A stretch of 64,000 nt of DNA from Branchiostoma lanceolatum (taxonomy: Eukaryota; Chordata; Leptocardii; Amphioxiformes; Branchiostomatidae). Positions 58,601 to 64,000 of the stretch are shown piece by piece. The DNA lies in assembly GCF_035083965.1 (NCBI RefSeq), contig NC_089738.1, positions 4,735,398-4,799,397 on the forward strand. The letters run 5' to 3'. The notes under the pieces were generated by a model. The model did not search any database. It was not told the DNA's origin and saw only the letters and a list, made by a program, of their open reading frames with translations. The position numbers and the translations under genes are program-made. Within the stretch, counting starts at the first letter, position 1, and the number at the start of each line of letters is the position of its first letter.

Positions 58601-61082
58601 AAATATTGTGCCAGAAAAACATTATAATGCTGATTGAACTGGTAGTTTCGAAAGAATACAGTTTGTAGATCTATGGTTTAAAGAAAAACGTAGGATGTAG
58701 GACATAAACTAATCTCCAAGCAGATCCACACCGGGCGCGAAAATCGTAGTATGCACAGGGAAACATTAACAATAGCGCCTATGTCACATTTGCTCGCGGC
58801 AGCTCACAATAACATATATTTAAATATATATGTGAAATTTCCATCTTAAAGTAAGCTCCCCGGCAGCTTCGGGCCGTAACAGTCGAACCGCAGAGCTCTA
58901 TGCGCATCGGTTCTGCGCAGCCTTCTCTAAGACGGCTTTTTCTGGGTCACGGCCGCACCTGGGTTGGACCCTGTTGCATGGGTGTAAACAACTACCTGTG
59001 GTGCAACAAAAAGACCTCAGACCTATATAATGTTTACACTTTTTCACATCTACAGGACTTGCCTGGTATAACCATGTAGATATTTCGTGCATTGTAAAAA
59101 GACATCGAACGCTGTGGCCTTCGAAACATTAAGAATATTTGGTCAGTTTATTTGTGTTTGTCTTATTTACAGTTCACCTGGAACCAACTAGATATTTACA
59201 TCGCGTGATAGCCCATTTCCTCATCTTTAAATTGATACCAAAGTTCCTAGGATAATTTTATGGGAACCGGTTTTGCCCCCGAAAAAACTCCGACAATGTC
59301 TACCTTGCGGTGGTGAAATTTCTGCCTAGTTCTAGCTACCGATGCGTGCACTCCTGCGCTTTGGATACATTTCGATACATTTCGCGTGGCATAACAAAGC
59401 CCATTTTTTTGTATGAGAAGCTGTATGAACGCGGCTACCACATGCAATATGATAATTGACATGATAACAGTCAAGTACAGACAGACAGAGATTTTAGTAC
59501 AAGGTACCTGATATTTACAAAATAGTCAAATTTGAAGTCAATCACTTCGAACTCCTGCGTTCGAGCGACCGAACCCAGCCAGTACGTTCCATTTTCCTGC
59601 CGCGGGGGTCAGGCGAGGTCAGGTGCAATGTTGCAACTTTCAGCCGGTGTTGGGAACGTTGATGAAAATTACGGCTCAAGTTTTGCCGTCTAAAATTAAT
59701 ATTCTGAAACATTTCAAAATAAGACTAATATCATCTTGAAGCCAGGAAAAGTGAGATTCATATGCAAGTTGACCAATGCCATTAGGTACGTTTTTAGTTC
59801 TGTAAAGCATGGTAAAAGGACATTGTGTTTGTCTTCTTCTTCAGAATAAGACGCCCTACAAATTGACCTCTTGTTAGTTTTTTTGGGGGCAAAACCGGTT
59901 CCCATAAAATTATCCAAGGAACTTTGGTATCAATTTAAAGGTGAGGAAATGGGCTATCAGGTGATGTAAATATCTAGTTGGTTCCAGGTGAACCGTCAAT
60001 GATACACGCACAAATATACTGACCAAAAAATGGTCAATGTTTCGAAAGCCACAGCGCTCGCTGACAATTTGCTGTGCACGAAATAACTACATGGTTGTGT
60101 TGGGCAGATCCTGTAGATGTGAAAAAATATAAACATTATGTAGGTCCGAGGTCCTTTTGCTGCCGACAGGCGGTTGTTTACACCCATGCAACGGGGTCAA
60201 ATCGTGACCCGCCGGACGCCGTAAAAAAGAAAATAAAGCGTTCTGGAGTGACCTGCGGTTCGACTGGTAATTTCGCTTTTTGTCGCAAAATCACACGAGG
60301 TCGCGAGGTCACATCAGAACTTCATATCTAAATGTATTACAACTCTTCGGACGTGTCTGAGCTTACCTCTCAATGGTACGCCCGTGCGGTTTTCGCCATC
60401 ATGTTTATGACAAATCTACCTACAATTTGACATAAATTCTAAATGCGTACCACGAAGAGAACTTATTCTACTAATTCCAGTTTGGTGGGAAGTTTGAATG
60501 GGCCAAATGGGACGCCATTTTCCGGTCTGTCGCAAAATTGCTAATTTGCATAAAATGGCCGAAATCTATTGTCGGTAGGTCGTTTCCCTGTGGTATGCTA
60601 GCCAGAGAAGGTCCAGTCAGCCAGAGAGGGTCCAATAGCCCGGTAGGGCTATTGGACTACGGACCCACTATCGGACTATTGGACCCTCTCTGGCTGACTG
60701 GACCTTCTCTGGCTAGCATACTACGATTTTCGCGCCCGGTGTGGATCTGCTTGGAGATTAGGACGTTTAAGCTTTTTCCAGGAATCTTAGATTTTTTTGT
60801 AAGTTTGGTCAGCTGGTAACTTTCCTCCGAAATTATGCAGTGTGAGCCGAAGTTATCATATGGTCAGGAAGTCGAATATTTTTCTTGCACACAAACGGCG
60901 ATAATAACACTTTAACCCTCAAAAAATGAGACACAACTACCTCAAATCCTACATACAAGTAACTGATATCAATAGGATCAAAATAATAAGATCTTACCGA
61001 CAATAGCAGCCACTAGGATCGCCAGGATGAAAACATATTTCGTCTTTCGGGACATGATGGCCCACCAACCGAAAACAGGCAT
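31634..61082 (-). CDS. UXS1: UDP-glucuronate decarboxylase (UDP-xylose synthase)
   Basis: Seventeen coding exons in gene order: 61082-60998, 51754-51712, 40991-40955, 40321-40278, 39919-39893, 38868-38805, 38253-38073, 37161-37097, 36203-36164, 35806-35747, 35325-35204, 34626-34507, 34078-34035, 33300-33240, 32931-32874, 32486-32386, 31744-31634; 1263 nt, 420 residues, the same length as human UXS1. All junctions are GT-AG and keep frame. Residues 1-15 are cytosolic, ~16-32 a signal anchor ([14 protein letters not shown]), then a short stem, the NAD-binding GGAGFVG (103-109), [28 protein letters not shown] (210-215), the catalytic YDEGK (239-243), [10 protein letters not shown] and [11 protein letters not shown]. 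It converts UDP-glucuronate to UDP-xylose in the Golgi/ER lumen for the proteoglycan linker. A second Met at residue 10 is possible. Introns 1 (9.2 kb) and 2 (10.7 kb) are the largest. Confidence 0.97.
32171..32310. repeat. Two abutting perfect palindromes
   Basis: Palindrome 1: 32-bp arms at 32171-32202 and 32204-32235. Palindrome 2: 37-bp arms at 32236-32272 and 32274-32310. Each has a single-base centre and no mismatch, and they touch with no spacer. They lie in the last intron of UXS1. Confidence 0.95.
33374..33591. mobile_element. hAT-like MITE, CAGGGCTGTCTCCAG ends, 8-bp TSD
   Basis: Identical flanks CAATATAC (33366-33373 and 33592-33599) bound CAGGGCTGTCTCCAG...CTGGAGACAGCCCTG. CAGGG ends with 8-bp duplications are typical of hAT. 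A related copy lies at about 51337-51541 (GTCTGTCTCCAGG...TTGGAGACAGTCCTG). UXS1 intron. Confidence 0.85.
33616..33662. repeat. (CAAA)n microsatellite
   Basis: About eleven CAAA units just after the hAT-like element. Confidence 0.95.
34735..34793. repeat. 29-bp direct duplication
   Basis: The block containing TGAAGTTAATGTTCCCCACT occurs twice in tandem in a UXS1 intron, beside the tRNA-like sequence. Confidence 0.8.
34838..34905 (-). mobile_element. tRNA-derived SINE head
   Basis: On the minus strand AAGCCTAGTGGTAAGTGTG (A-box-like) and GGGTTCGATTCCC (B box) with a perfect T-arm stem (CCCGG/CCGGG) are spaced as in a tRNA. The 5' and 3' acceptor-stem halves do not pair, so this is a SINE remnant and not a tRNA gene. 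The A-box region matches the SINE copies at 52589-53001. Confidence 0.65.
35388..35627. mobile_element. Fold-back MITE, older copy
   Basis: Ends AATAAAAAGACTCTTTC and GAGTCTTTTATTC are inverted. TTTCGGTGACCGTTTGTCAC near 35443 matches the younger palindromic copy at 36550-36830. Confidence 0.65.
35881..36048. mobile_element. TACTGTnAATGC MITE family, copy 1
   Basis: Ends TACTGTGAATGCGGAAAT and AAATGCATTTACAGTA; the interior has GCGGTGGTTTTA, AAAACCACCGCGAACACTCC and TTAGCGCGAAAT. Members recur at 38393, 52364, 53411 and 55600. The AAACCACCGCGAAC motif marks the family. Confidence 0.7.
36550..36830. mobile_element. Near-perfect fold-back MITE, ~125-bp arms
   Basis: Arms start TAGTGTAAGGGAATAAAAAT and run through ACACAACCGAGATATTTATT, GGTGACAGATGGTCACCG and GAATTGAATTGAAGAAGG; the right arm is the reverse complement with few changes. 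It is in a UXS1 intron. High arm identity suggests recent activity. Confidence 0.8.
37208..37397. repeat. Hairpin MITE, ~60-bp arms
   Basis: AGCCTCCTTTGCGGCCTTCT and TGGCATTTATGTAGTGTTGG on the left are mirrored on the right (CCCAACAATAAATGCCAGC, GAAGGCTGCAAAGGAGGCT). UXS1 intron. Confidence 0.75.
38393..38615. mobile_element. TACTGTnAATGC MITE family, copy 2
   Basis: Starts TACTGTAAATGCAGAAATGG, contains AAAACCACCGCAAACACTCC, ends near TCATTTACACGTA. UXS1 intron. Confidence 0.7.
39179..39554. mobile_element. Fold-back element with ~150-bp arms
   Basis: AAACAAGTTTAAACTGTAAT, AAAAATTGGACTTACCCAAA, GCAATCCACCGCTGGGATGA and TATGCAGATAGCACACGTGA on the left recur inverted on the right. The centre of about 70 bp is unique. 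A related short piece lies near 41172-41292. Confidence 0.75.
41340..41640. mobile_element. Partial copy of the CAGTGTTCTCGCCAG element
   Basis: Bases from CCCTTCATAAATCTTATAAA to ATTCTGGTGAGAACCCTGA match the right three quarters of 49911-50306. The left terminus is not recognisable. UXS1 intron 2. Confidence 0.7.
42313..42761. mobile_element. hAT-like non-autonomous element
   Basis: Termini TAGTGGTGCGGATC and GATCCACACCACTA; flanks GTAATAGG and ATAATAGG are an 8-bp duplication with one mismatch. Interior AGTCCGGAC and ACCTGAACCTAAAC motifs link it to 31158-31581. Confidence 0.8.
43412..43986 (-). mobile_element. TAGGG-ended MITE, second copy
   Basis: Its reverse complement starts TAGGGGGCTACTATTTCGCA and matches 13701-14134 at both ends and in the middle. 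It has grown a G/C run at the left end and an internal 34-bp tandem repeat (43640-43775). Confidence 0.65.
43640..43775. repeat. 34-bp tandem repeat, four units
   Basis: Units begin at 43640, 43674, 43708 and 43742 (GTGTCTTCTGACCTCAAAGT, then ACAAACTTTAAGAC) and differ by one base, so the array is young. Confidence 0.95.
44812..45235. repeat. Dispersed repeat, copy 1
   Basis: GGGGGGTCTCGACAACGC, AAAATCAAGGAAGGC, ATTTGGTCGCCTTGCTA, GAATTACGGGAAAT and CATGCAGACCCTCAT occur in the same order at 47925-48130. The element type is not recognised. Confidence 0.6.
45357..46425. mobile_element. 1.07-kb TA-flanked inverted-repeat element (Tc1/mariner-type ends)
   Basis: Terminal repeats of about 28 bp, CAGTCAAACCTGCCCAAGGC and its counterpart ending GGCAGGTTTGACTG, are flanked by TA (45355-45356, 46426-46427). 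GGTCGCC motifs recur just inside both ends. No transposase frame is evident; the GC-rich open frames near 46.1-46.4 kb are not convincing genes. Confidence 0.75.
46860..47345. repeat. Degenerate tandem repeat around AGTAGTTGTATCCA
   Basis: CAGTAGTTGTATCCA/GCCA recurs about eight times, in larger units that also hold AAAATTACCCGGATGTTT and GACAAGATTATTTCC. It lies just downstream of the alternative UXS1 first exon, in the intron. Confidence 0.75.
47420..47577 (-). CDS. UXS1: Alternative first coding exon of UXS1
   Basis: ATG at 47577 opens 52 codons plus 2 nt, ending at a GTAAG donor (intron from 47419). The end phase (2) equals that of exon 2 (51712), so both can join the exon at 40991. The peptide begins with a hydrophobic segment ([20 protein letters not shown], residues 1-20), then [20 protein letters not shown] and [12 protein letters not shown]. 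This would give a 430-residue UXS1 with a different membrane anchor and stem. An in-frame TAA lies four codons upstream of the ATG. A weak acceptor-like AG between them would also keep frame, so an internal exon cannot be excluded. Confidence 0.7.
47900..48150. repeat. Dispersed repeat, copy 2
   Basis: Same order of blocks as 44812-45235. It lies about 320 bp upstream of the alternative UXS1 start. Confidence 0.6.
48151..49540. other. UXS1 intron 2, nothing recognised
   Basis: AT-rich intronic sequence. Open frames here have no recognisable domain, and no splice-compatible exon could be supported. Confidence 0.5.
49544..49740. mobile_element. Inverted-repeat MITE with internal 33-bp tandem repeat
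   Basis: Ends TAGCCTGGGTGCCAT and ATGGCACCCAGGCTA are inverted. The left arm is expanded into four 33-bp units starting at 49563, 49596, 49629 and 49662 (ACCGGGGCTCCTACACTCGC, then TACCCTATTTTCT); the right arm has one unit in reverse (GTAGCGAGTGTAGGGGC). Confidence 0.85.
49911..50306. mobile_element. TA-flanked MITE with CAGTGTTCTCGCCAG ends
   Basis: CAGTGTTCTCGCCAG and CTGGTGAGAACACTG are inverted ends, flanked by TA. CCCCTATGCTGTG is repeated near the left end and again near the right. A partial copy is at 41340-41640. Confidence 0.8.
50799..50842. repeat. (TACATG)n simple repeat
   Basis: A run of TACATGTACATG units, the densest instance of a motif scattered through the window. Confidence 0.85.
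51337..51541. mobile_element. Diverged copy of the CTGTCTCCAG hAT-like MITE
   Basis: GTCTGTCTCCAGG on the left and GTTGGAGACAGTCCTG on the right resemble the termini of 33374-33591. It lies about 170 bp from UXS1 exon 2. Confidence 0.6.
52364..52580. mobile_element. TACTGTnAATGC MITE family, copy 3
   Basis: Starts TACTGTTAATGCAGAAAT, contains GGAGTGTTCGCGGTGGTTTT and AAAACCACCGCAAACATTTC. UXS1 intron 1. Confidence 0.65.
52589..53001 (+). mobile_element. Tandem pair of tRNA-derived SINEs
   Basis: Two units 260 bp apart each begin AACAGTGGGGATCAACCTCC, then TTTTAGCCTAGTGGTTAGCG (A box) and GGGTTCTAATCCCGG or a close variant (B box), then CTCGCCCCTTTGGGTTTTTA. The second unit stops after that point. 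Both promoter boxes are intact, so pol III transcription is conceivable. Confidence 0.75.
53411..53515. mobile_element. TACTGTnAATGC MITE family, short copy 4
   Basis: GCTGTAAATGCAGAAATG on the left and AATACTGTACATG on the right, with TTCGCAGTGGATTTATGTTC inside. Internally deleted. Confidence 0.5.
53520..55599. other. UXS1 intron 1, nothing recognised
   Basis: AT-rich, with scattered TACATGTA motifs. No exon or element with clear ends was seen. Confidence 0.5.
55600..55770. mobile_element. TACTGTnAATGC MITE family, copy 5
   Basis: GTAAATGCACTTAAGTTTGC, GAGTGTTCGCGGTGGTTT and AATTTTACAGCAT. Diverged, UXS1 intron 1. Confidence 0.5.
55771..57709. other. UXS1 intron 1, no gene supported
   Basis: A 129-codon open frame at 56862-57251 has no recognisable domain and no supporting splice context. 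Otherwise AT-rich intron. Confidence 0.45.
57710..58367. mobile_element. Inverted-repeat element with ~70-bp TTTTCGCCCCCTGACC arms
   Basis: AGGTCTTTTCGCCCCCTGAC, GTTCGTCCCC, GGTCCTTTCGTCCTC and ATGGACATTTCGTCCTC on the left recur in reverse complement at about 58297-58367. The interior is non-coding, with a GC-rich AAGATGGCGGGCGCGGCG stretch. Confidence 0.8.
58709..60761. mobile_element. ~2-kb element with long (600-900 bp) terminal inverted repeats
   Basis: The left arm (58709 to about 59300) starts CTAATCTCCAAGCAGATCC and includes CATGGGTGTAAACAACTACC, TTCACCTGGAACCAACTAGA, TTGATACCAAAGTTCC and GGGAACCGGTTTTGCCCCC. All recur inverted in the right arm (about 59870-60761). A centre of about 570 bp is unique and lacks a transposase. 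Arms differ by roughly one base in six by eye. Long arms suggest a Mutator-like or fold-back type; the flanks show no convincing duplication. Confidence 0.75.
60593..60721. mobile_element. Hairpin insert nested in the long-arm element
   Basis: Perfect arms of about 46 bp start GTATGCTAGCCAGAGAAGGT and include CAGTCAGCCAGAGAGGGTCC; the right arm is the exact reverse complement ending GCATAC. The sequence is absent from the corresponding place in the left arm (near 58750), so it is a later insertion. Confidence 0.85.
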
Positions 61083-61689
61083 GGGCGTACGGCGTATCCG
61101 CTTAAACATATACGGTATACGCGTTTTTATAGCTTAGCTAGCTTGTTGGAGCTTAGCTAGGCTCTCTGGAAGGGCGAAACATCTGGGAGACCCCGTCAAA
61201 ACAAGTCCACCTTGGCGGAAACTTGGAAACAAATTCGCTTCGCTTTTTCACTTGGCCGCCAACTTCCGGAGAGAGACCGTACTGTGACATTGTGACCCTC
61301 GGGACAAGCGACTTAGAAAAAGGTGTGTAAGAAATTTTAAACATAGTTGAATATATCATTTTAACATCATATGTAGATATAACTTATTTCGTAAATTAGT
61401 CAGTCTCTAACACAATTATCAGATCTATCTATTTTTTATGTTATTATTATAGTATGTCAGTTATAAGATATTTCCTAAACATATCTTAGCTACGGCCCCT
61501 ATTTCAATGTGGTATCTACTTCATTGACCTAGTACTGCTGACCTTTTGTTCTGGCGATATTATTATAATTATCATTGACTAACTAACATAATTTAATGAT
61601 CTATTTTTATAGTGAGAGTATAATTTTGGAATTGAAATATTTTCTAATATAATATAATAAAAAAACTTGCAATTTTGTGAAACAGATTT
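61083..61689. promoter_or_regulatory. Head-to-head intergenic region (putative shared promoter)
   Basis: About 0.6 kb separates the UXS1 start (minus) from the first exon of the next gene (plus). The side nearest UXS1 has GC-richer sequence (CCGCTTAAACATATACGG, AACTTCCGGAGAGAGACCG); the middle is AT-rich. Start sites are not determined from sequence. Confidence 0.4.
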
Positions 61690-61806
61690 CCCATGATGCT
61701 GTGCGGTAACGAACTTTAGGCGCCATTTTCGTTTGTTGTCTTTTTCGTCCTGTCAGAAACTACAGACTTTCTGGAACTAAAAGCGCTAGCTTTGGCCAAC
61801 ATATCG
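61690..61806 (+). other. Probable 5' non-coding exon of the plus-strand gene
   Basis: GC-richer sequence including GGCGCCATTTTCG ends at a good donor (CG/GTGAGT, intron from 61807). The left edge is approximate. It would splice to the acceptor ACAG before 62772. Confidence 0.4.
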
Positions 61807-62217
61807 GTGAGTGGTTGTAGAAATATCTGTTAACACAAGAAGACACATTTGGGGCGAGTTTGATGCCTGTAGTTCTGACTGAATGCGTTCCTGTGGTGTG
61901 TAACGTCGAACGTGCTATCACCAGAAAATTTGAGTTTTTGACTAGAGTAGAGTAGACTAAGCTGACAAAAGAGCTGCAACTGCATGGTCGTCTGTTTCTA
62001 CAAATCCCATACATGTAGATATGATGACAAATTATAGTACTAGTAGTAGGAATTCATAGAAAGACAGCATATAATACGAAAACGTTGTTCCAGTTTGTTT
62101 GCACTCTTCAAATTATAGACAAATTGACACTAAGTGAGCTCAAGATAATGGGCCGTTCCAAAAAAAAAATGAGGAGGGGGGGTTGACGACATTGTGACGA
62201 CATTGTGACGACACCCC

Positions 62218-62540
62218 CAATCAGCTTCCAACCCCCTTCATCCTGCAATCCCAATCCTAAACACTTCCAACCCCCTCTGTCCTGAAATCCCAATCCTAAA
62301 CACTTCCAAACCCCCTTCATCCTGCAATCCTAATATCCTAAAAATTATCCAAACCCCCTTCATCCTGCAATCCCAATCCTAACACCTCCAAACCCCCTTC
62401 ATCCCGTTATCCCAATCCTAACACTTCCAAACCCCCTTCATCCTGCAATCCCAATCCTAACACTTCCAAACCCCCTTCATCCTGCAATCCCAATCCTAAC
62501 ACTTCCAAACCCCCTTCATCCTGCAATCCCAATCCTAAAG
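62218..62540. repeat. ~39-bp minisatellite, eight units
   Basis: Units of the form CCAAACCCCCTTCATCCTGC, AATCCCAATCCTAACACTT. The rightmost three are almost identical. Preceded by GGGCCGTTCCAAAAAA (62150), like the end of the MITE at 62889-63122. Confidence 0.9.
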
Positions 62541-62773
62541 AGTGAGACTTTCCACAACAGACATAGGTCTTTTCATAATTTTGTCATGCTGTAGAATTAT
62601 ATTTGTGGATGTGTCGTCACAGTTAAAAACCTGTCAATCCGCAGACGTATTTGAAACTTCCATGGGACTTTCGTTAGTCAAAATGATTTATACCCCTCTC
62701 CCCTGCTTTAGAATTAGTTACATGTATGTTTATGATTACTATTGTCTTTAACATATTCCTATATTTTACAGAA

Positions 62774-62852
62774 ATGGAAAACGCGGAAGAGACTACTCCA
62801 ATGGAGGGGGTTCAGGAGGGAACTGAGGATGTGCACGATCAGTCTGCAGAAG
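62774..62852 (+). CDS. First coding exon of an unidentified gene (continues beyond window)
   Basis: After the acceptor TTTTACAG (ending 62771), ATG at 62774 opens 26 codons plus 1 nt, ending at donor GTACGT. The peptide is acidic (MENAEETTPMEGVQEGTEDV, then HDQSAE), like the disordered N-terminus of many nuclear or RNA-binding proteins, but no family can be named. No following exon was found up to 64000, so the next intron is at least 1.1 kb. Divergent partner of UXS1. Confidence 0.6.
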
Positions 62853-62888
62853 GTACGTAAATTGAAGAAACATGGAGAACTGCCAAAG

Positions 62889-63122
62889 AAAATGGGCTGT
62901 TCCAAAAAATAGTTGAAAAGGGGGGTTGGAAGAGGCTGGGTTGGAAGGGGGGTAGGGTTTAAGCATCTGGATAAGGAACCAGGGAGGGTTTGTGCAATTT
63001 TGGATTCGGAACTGGGGGGGGGGGGGGGGGGGTGACCAATTTCTGGATTGGAGCTAGGGAAGGGACAAAACCCGATTTTGTACCTCTTCCACCCCCCTCC
63101 ACAACTTTTTTTGGGAGCAGCC
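62889..63122. mobile_element. MITE with GGGCTGTTCCAAAAAA ends and a G run
   Basis: ATGGGCTGTTCCAAAAAAT on the left and TTTTTTTGGGAGCAGCCCAA on the right are inverted. Interior G-rich with a 17-base or longer G run near 63017. Lies in the first coding intron of the plus-strand gene. Confidence 0.7.
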
Positions 63123-64000
63123 CAATACAAGGTTGAAAATGTCAAAATTGAGTGACTTCATAATGCTTAATACTCATTGGATCCTCACTTATATGATACA
63201 TGTATGCTGTAGAACACAACAACATAGTTTTAATACTCATTGGATCCTCAGACCTCACTTATATGATTATGATACACGTATTCAACACGTTGTATTTTGT
63301 ATCACCCAAGGTACCATCCAGACCGTGGGTAGATACAGGGTTGAACAAGTTTTCAAAAATTCACTTGCCCTATTGGGCAAGTAGAAAAAAAATCTACTTG
63401 CCCGAACCAACTTTTGACTTGCCCGAAATCTAAATGACATTTTTTCTTTGCATCTTTACTTGCAGTAATGAATTCTGTTATTTTTCAGTAAAAACGTCTT
63501 GTTAAGCATGTAATTATAGCAAAAAAGTTTTAACTACAAGACCAAGCTGTGTGGATGTCATGACCGTATTTACGGGAAATGACAAAAACTTGAACAAGAA
63601 GCATGATATTACAACGTATCTTCTTTCACTTAAACCACGCCAATTTCATTTGTTGCTTCTCAGATTTTTCAGAATAAAATCAGAGCGATACGGAAAAAAA
63701 TTTTGGCAAAAAGTCTAAGGTAAAGACACAGGCTTATTTAACATAAAGAACAACATTCAAGTTTTCAGCAAATGTTGTGTATCGATCATTCCTTCGATCC
63801 AGTACTACAATATTCCTGTGTTCACTGAGGGCTATTATCATTCTCCCATTTCTTTAGTAAACAGAAGAAAAAATCAGGTATTTGTCATATGATGGAAAAG
63901 TTACATTTAGAGTGTTGTGGATCTAATATAACTAAACATGGTTCTTATGATATGGCCAGTTTTGAATCATTGTCGTGAAATTTTTATTTTCTAAATAACA
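63123..64000. other. Intron sequence, no exon seen
   Basis: A 14-bp direct repeat (ACTCATTGGATCCT) near 63172 and 63236 and several ACTTGCCC repeats at 63362-63425. Nothing else is supported. Confidence 0.45.

Overview
The window is animal nuclear DNA: split genes with GT-AG introns in consistent phases, few long open frames, and introns full of small inverted-repeat transposons. A chordate-type UXS1, CR1/L2-like retrotransposons and many MITEs make a lancelet (Branchiostoma) the best guess; this is inference, with no species marker seen.

Layout: 1-1122 and 2127-2375 hold minus-strand remains of a CR1/L2-like non-LTR retrotransposon. From 2.7 to 28.4 kb on the plus strand lies a cluster of small secreted-protein genes. 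Three are paralogs (A 2722-6600, B 8597-12287, D 24307-28431), each with four coding exons in phases 2/0/1, a signal peptide and a YDLSPL motif; they resemble a single mannose-6-phosphate-receptor-homology (MRH) lectin domain. Gene B has lost the splice acceptor of its third exon. Between B and D lies an unrelated secreted-protein gene C (13527-17203), then a 3.75-kb inverted-repeat element built of GGATCC-rich repeats (18.1-21.9 kb) that carries an unidentified two-exon coding fragment. A second, transposon-broken copy of that fragment's last exon lies just after gene C. Four related TTAA-flanked (piggyBac-like) non-coding elements sit in or between these genes.

From 31.6 to 61.1 kb the minus strand carries a complete UXS1 (UDP-glucuronate decarboxylase) of 17 coding exons and 420 residues. 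An alternative first coding exon at 47420-47577 would replace the first two exons and give a 430-residue form with a different membrane anchor. Its introns hold hAT-like, TA-flanked, fold-back and tRNA-SINE insertions, including two abutting perfect palindromes at 32171-32310. Head-to-head with UXS1, about 0.6 kb away, a plus-strand gene begins (non-coding exon near 61.7 kb, first coding exon 62774-62852) and runs off the window.

Functional picture: UXS1 makes UDP-xylose in the Golgi for proteoglycan linker synthesis. The MRH-like proteins look like small secreted or luminal glycan-binding candidates, but no operon-style link between them and UXS1 is implied. No viral, bacterial, rRNA or CRISPR content was seen.
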